A stretch of 64,000 nucleotides of DNA from Erodium maritimum. Taxonomy: Eukaryota; Streptophyta; Magnoliopsida; Geraniales; Geraniaceae. The translations under genes and the position numbers were made by a program. The stretch is from positions 58,327,675 through 58,391,674 of the forward strand of contig OY997594.1 of assembly GCA_963921825.1 (NCBI GenBank). The letters run 5' to 3'. Position 1 is the first letter of the stretch. Every line of letters starts with the position of its first letter. Shown here piece by piece: positions 61,831 through 64,000 of this stretch. The notes under the pieces are model-generated. The model made no database searches, was not told the DNA's origin, and saw only the letters and a list, made by a program, of their open reading frames with translations.

Positions 61831-62563
61831 TTTCATTTTGAAACGTTAAGTAATATATAGAGGCGGATCCAGAAATTTAGTTTAAGTTATGCCACTTATA
61901 ATGATTAAATGTAGAAAAAAATTAAAGCCGGTTTATGGAGTCGTAGAGTATGATTGGTCTTCCAAATAAAATAATTTTCTCATACAAGCTCCGATTTTAA
62001 CTCGTAAGATATTAAATCAAATAAAATTCAGATATCTATAATTTTCATATTCGACTTTCAGCAAGGAAAAACATTACATGAACTCATACATGTCATGAAA
62101 GTCAAACGTTCAAGCATACGCAGTCCAGTTCGCCATGGGCAGAGCGCTCTGGGCAAAACATACAACCAATCATACTCAAATATATGAGTTATGAACAAGC
62201 AGTCGAGGATACCCATTCGTGGGTCATATGCGTTTGTAGAACCTACAAACCGAGACTTTTTTTTCTTGTCTTTTTTGTACATAACTTTGTTTAAGTCCAA
62301 TATTCATATTTTACAACTTTAAATATTATAATAAATAATAACAAAGGTCAAGTTTAGAATAACATTTTTTTCAAAAATAAAGTATTAAAATACAATAAAA
62401 ACATTAAAAATACACTTACAAAAGACAGTGTAAAAATTAAGAAATAGACTTGCAAAAAAGACAAGGTTATCCTTCTACAATTGTAATAATATAAGGAAAA
62501 TCTACGATAAAAAGTATATGAATACTACATAATCAAATATACTTACATTTTAGATTATAATAT
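61831..62563. other. Intergenic; no supported gene
   Basis: AT-rich. It contains gaggcggatccagaa near 61860, a word often seen at ends of plant DNA transposons, but no matching second end. An 80-codon minus-strand frame (62058-62300) has no recognised motif. Confidence 0.4.
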
Positions 62564-64000
62564 GGGGAAAACTACAGATACCTACCCAAAACCATGACCA
62601 TTTAACCGATGTTTACTATGAAGTTTAAACGTAACAAACACATACCCTGAACTTTCGAAATGTAACTCAGACCCCCTTCCGTCAGTCAGCTCAGTAAGTT
62701 TACTATTCACTTTTCAAAAAATGCCCAAAATGCCCTTAACTAGTACTCATATTTACACCCCCTACCTTCTACCTCTAAATCCTAAATTTTTTAATTCTTT
62801 TTATTTACAAAAATAGTTTTATTTTACAAAAAATTAGTTTTTATTTTAGTAAAATAAAATTTTAAAAATAATTATTTTGAAAATTCAGTTTTACATAATA
62901 AAATTATTTTAAAAAACAGATTTTATTTTTAAAAACAGTTTTTATTTTAAAAAAAAAATCAGTTATATTTTCAAAAAATCAGTTATTATTTTTAAAAATC
63001 AGTTATTATTTGTAAAAATCAGTTTAATTTTAAAAATCATATTTTCTAACCCTAAACACCCATCTCTTTCAACTACACGCCTCCTTACTCTCCTTCTCCT
63101 CCATATTCTATCACCCAACTCCTTTTCCTCCATTTCTATCAAGCTTGATGTTTTTATCCATTTCTTCTACACTTTGAACCCTAAGTCACAACCATATGGG
63201 AAATTAATGGCCCGTTATTTCCTTCACGGAGGTCGTGCAACCCACGGAGATGGCGACAGCGGCGAGGTCAAGGACGAGCGACAACGGCGAGGTGAAGTCC
63301 ACTCCATCTCCCGCTTCGTCGGCGATGACGACGGGTTGGTCAAGCTCTCGGACCAATTGAAATGGAAGCAACTGAAATTGGGGATCTGATGCTCGAGACT
63401 AAAATCAAAGGGTAATATTGATTCAGATCTGGTTTTTTGAGGGGATTCTTCATCTGGGGTTTTAGGGATGGGGATTTGGGGAAGAACATGTATTTGTGGG
63501 ATTAGATTCATGCCCAGAGAACTTTCGGGTTATGATAATTTTTTGCAGAATCTGAAAACAAGCCCATATACAAGGGATTTTTTTTTGTAGAATTTGAAAT
63601 AATTTTTGGTGTGGGTTAATTTTTTTTGTTCCTTAAATGATATACTGGAAAATCAAGTTGGTCATGGAGGTGAAGGACGTGTTGTTCATGAGCAAAGGAG
63701 ATGGAGATGTCCAAAGCTCAATATTGACCAAAAATGATTTTGCTGAAAATATACAAATTATTGAAAAACTGAATTAATAAATAAAAAAACTGAAAAGGAA
63801 ATATAAAAAAGTTATTAAAAACAAAAATAATGAATTTCAGAAAATAAAAATTAATTTATTAACAATAAAACTGATTTTTTAATAATAAAATGATTTATTA
63901 AAATTGAAATTTGATTTTTTAAATAATAAAAACTAATTTATTAATAATAAACTGATTTTTTAAATTAAAACCGATTTTTTTAAAATAAAAACTGATTTTT
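62564..64000. mobile_element. Foldback element E, cut by the window end
   Basis: Begins ggggaaaactacagatacct and has the same layout as foldback elements A and D: an ACCY-rich end, ttccgtc at 62677-62683, aaaatgcccaaaatgccctt near 62718, a CAGTTTT-type array (62800-63040), a GC-richer core (63180-63520, with frames of 71 and 95 codons on opposite strands), then the reverse-oriented AT-rich array (aaaactgatttttt units, from 63730). The mirrored end must lie beyond 64000. No transposase is visible. Confidence 0.7.

Noticed and set aside
61863-61877. gaggcggatccagaa as the start of a DNA transposon
   Set aside because: No mirrored end or target duplication was found between 61863 and 62563.
1-64000. 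CRISPR arrays, operons, ribosome binding sites
   Set aside because: The sequence is nuclear plant DNA; no bacterial or organellar gene blocks were seen, and the direct repeats noted are transposon features.

Overview
The window is nuclear DNA of a flowering plant, most likely a eudicot. The evidence is a 23-exon plant-type villin gene, an intronless plant membrane-protein gene, L1-type LINEs with the plant RNase H tail, and a large load of non-autonomous transposons in AT-rich intergenic DNA. The species is not identifiable from the sequence alone.

Only two host genes are well supported. (1) 6628-8145 (+) is an intronless 505-residue single-pass membrane protein of a plant family of unknown function. 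(2) 33467-44870 (-) is a complete villin of the VLN2/VLN3 type. I assembled 23 coding exons by splice phase; they give an unbroken 969-residue frame with six gelsolin repeats, a linker and a C-terminal actin-binding headpiece. All introns are GT-AG. A non-coding first exon and a 1.8 kb 5'UTR intron extend the gene to about 47.0 kb.

The rest is mostly layered transposons. 1-6320: a LINE tail, a decayed LINE with EN, RT and RNase H parts, and a minus-strand retroposon with a 16-bp target duplication. 8418-9612: a foldback element. 11-15.7 kb: retroposon-like sequence and AT-rich DNA. 15771-20295: three long-inverted-repeat elements (two of them nested) and a SINE. 20.3-24.2 kb: a LINE derivative, then three retroposon insertions stacked at one site. 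24.7-28.6 kb: a decayed LINE holding a hAT-like element that itself holds a retroposon. 29.5-32.7 kb: LINE remnants. 47.3-54.2 kb: a hAT-like element, LTR-like debris and a near-perfect foldback element with a 9-bp target duplication. 54254-58454: a second, better LINE copy with its own insertion. 58.5-61.8 kb: a retroposon and a minus-strand LINE. 62564-end: another foldback element cut by the window edge.

The most interesting signal is that five foldback elements (15771, 19128, 19499, 52318, 62564) have unrelated overall sequence but share a common plan at their ends: a GGG(G)/GGT-type terminus, repeated ACCY steps, a TTC(C)GTC block near 100 bp, in most a GGATGGAAA block, and an AAATACCC-like block. 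Three also share arrays of a CAGTTTT motif. Within the villin gene, a 71-bp tandem duplication copies a 5' splice site, one exon is only 14 nt, and an intron holds a complete-looking TRIM fossil.
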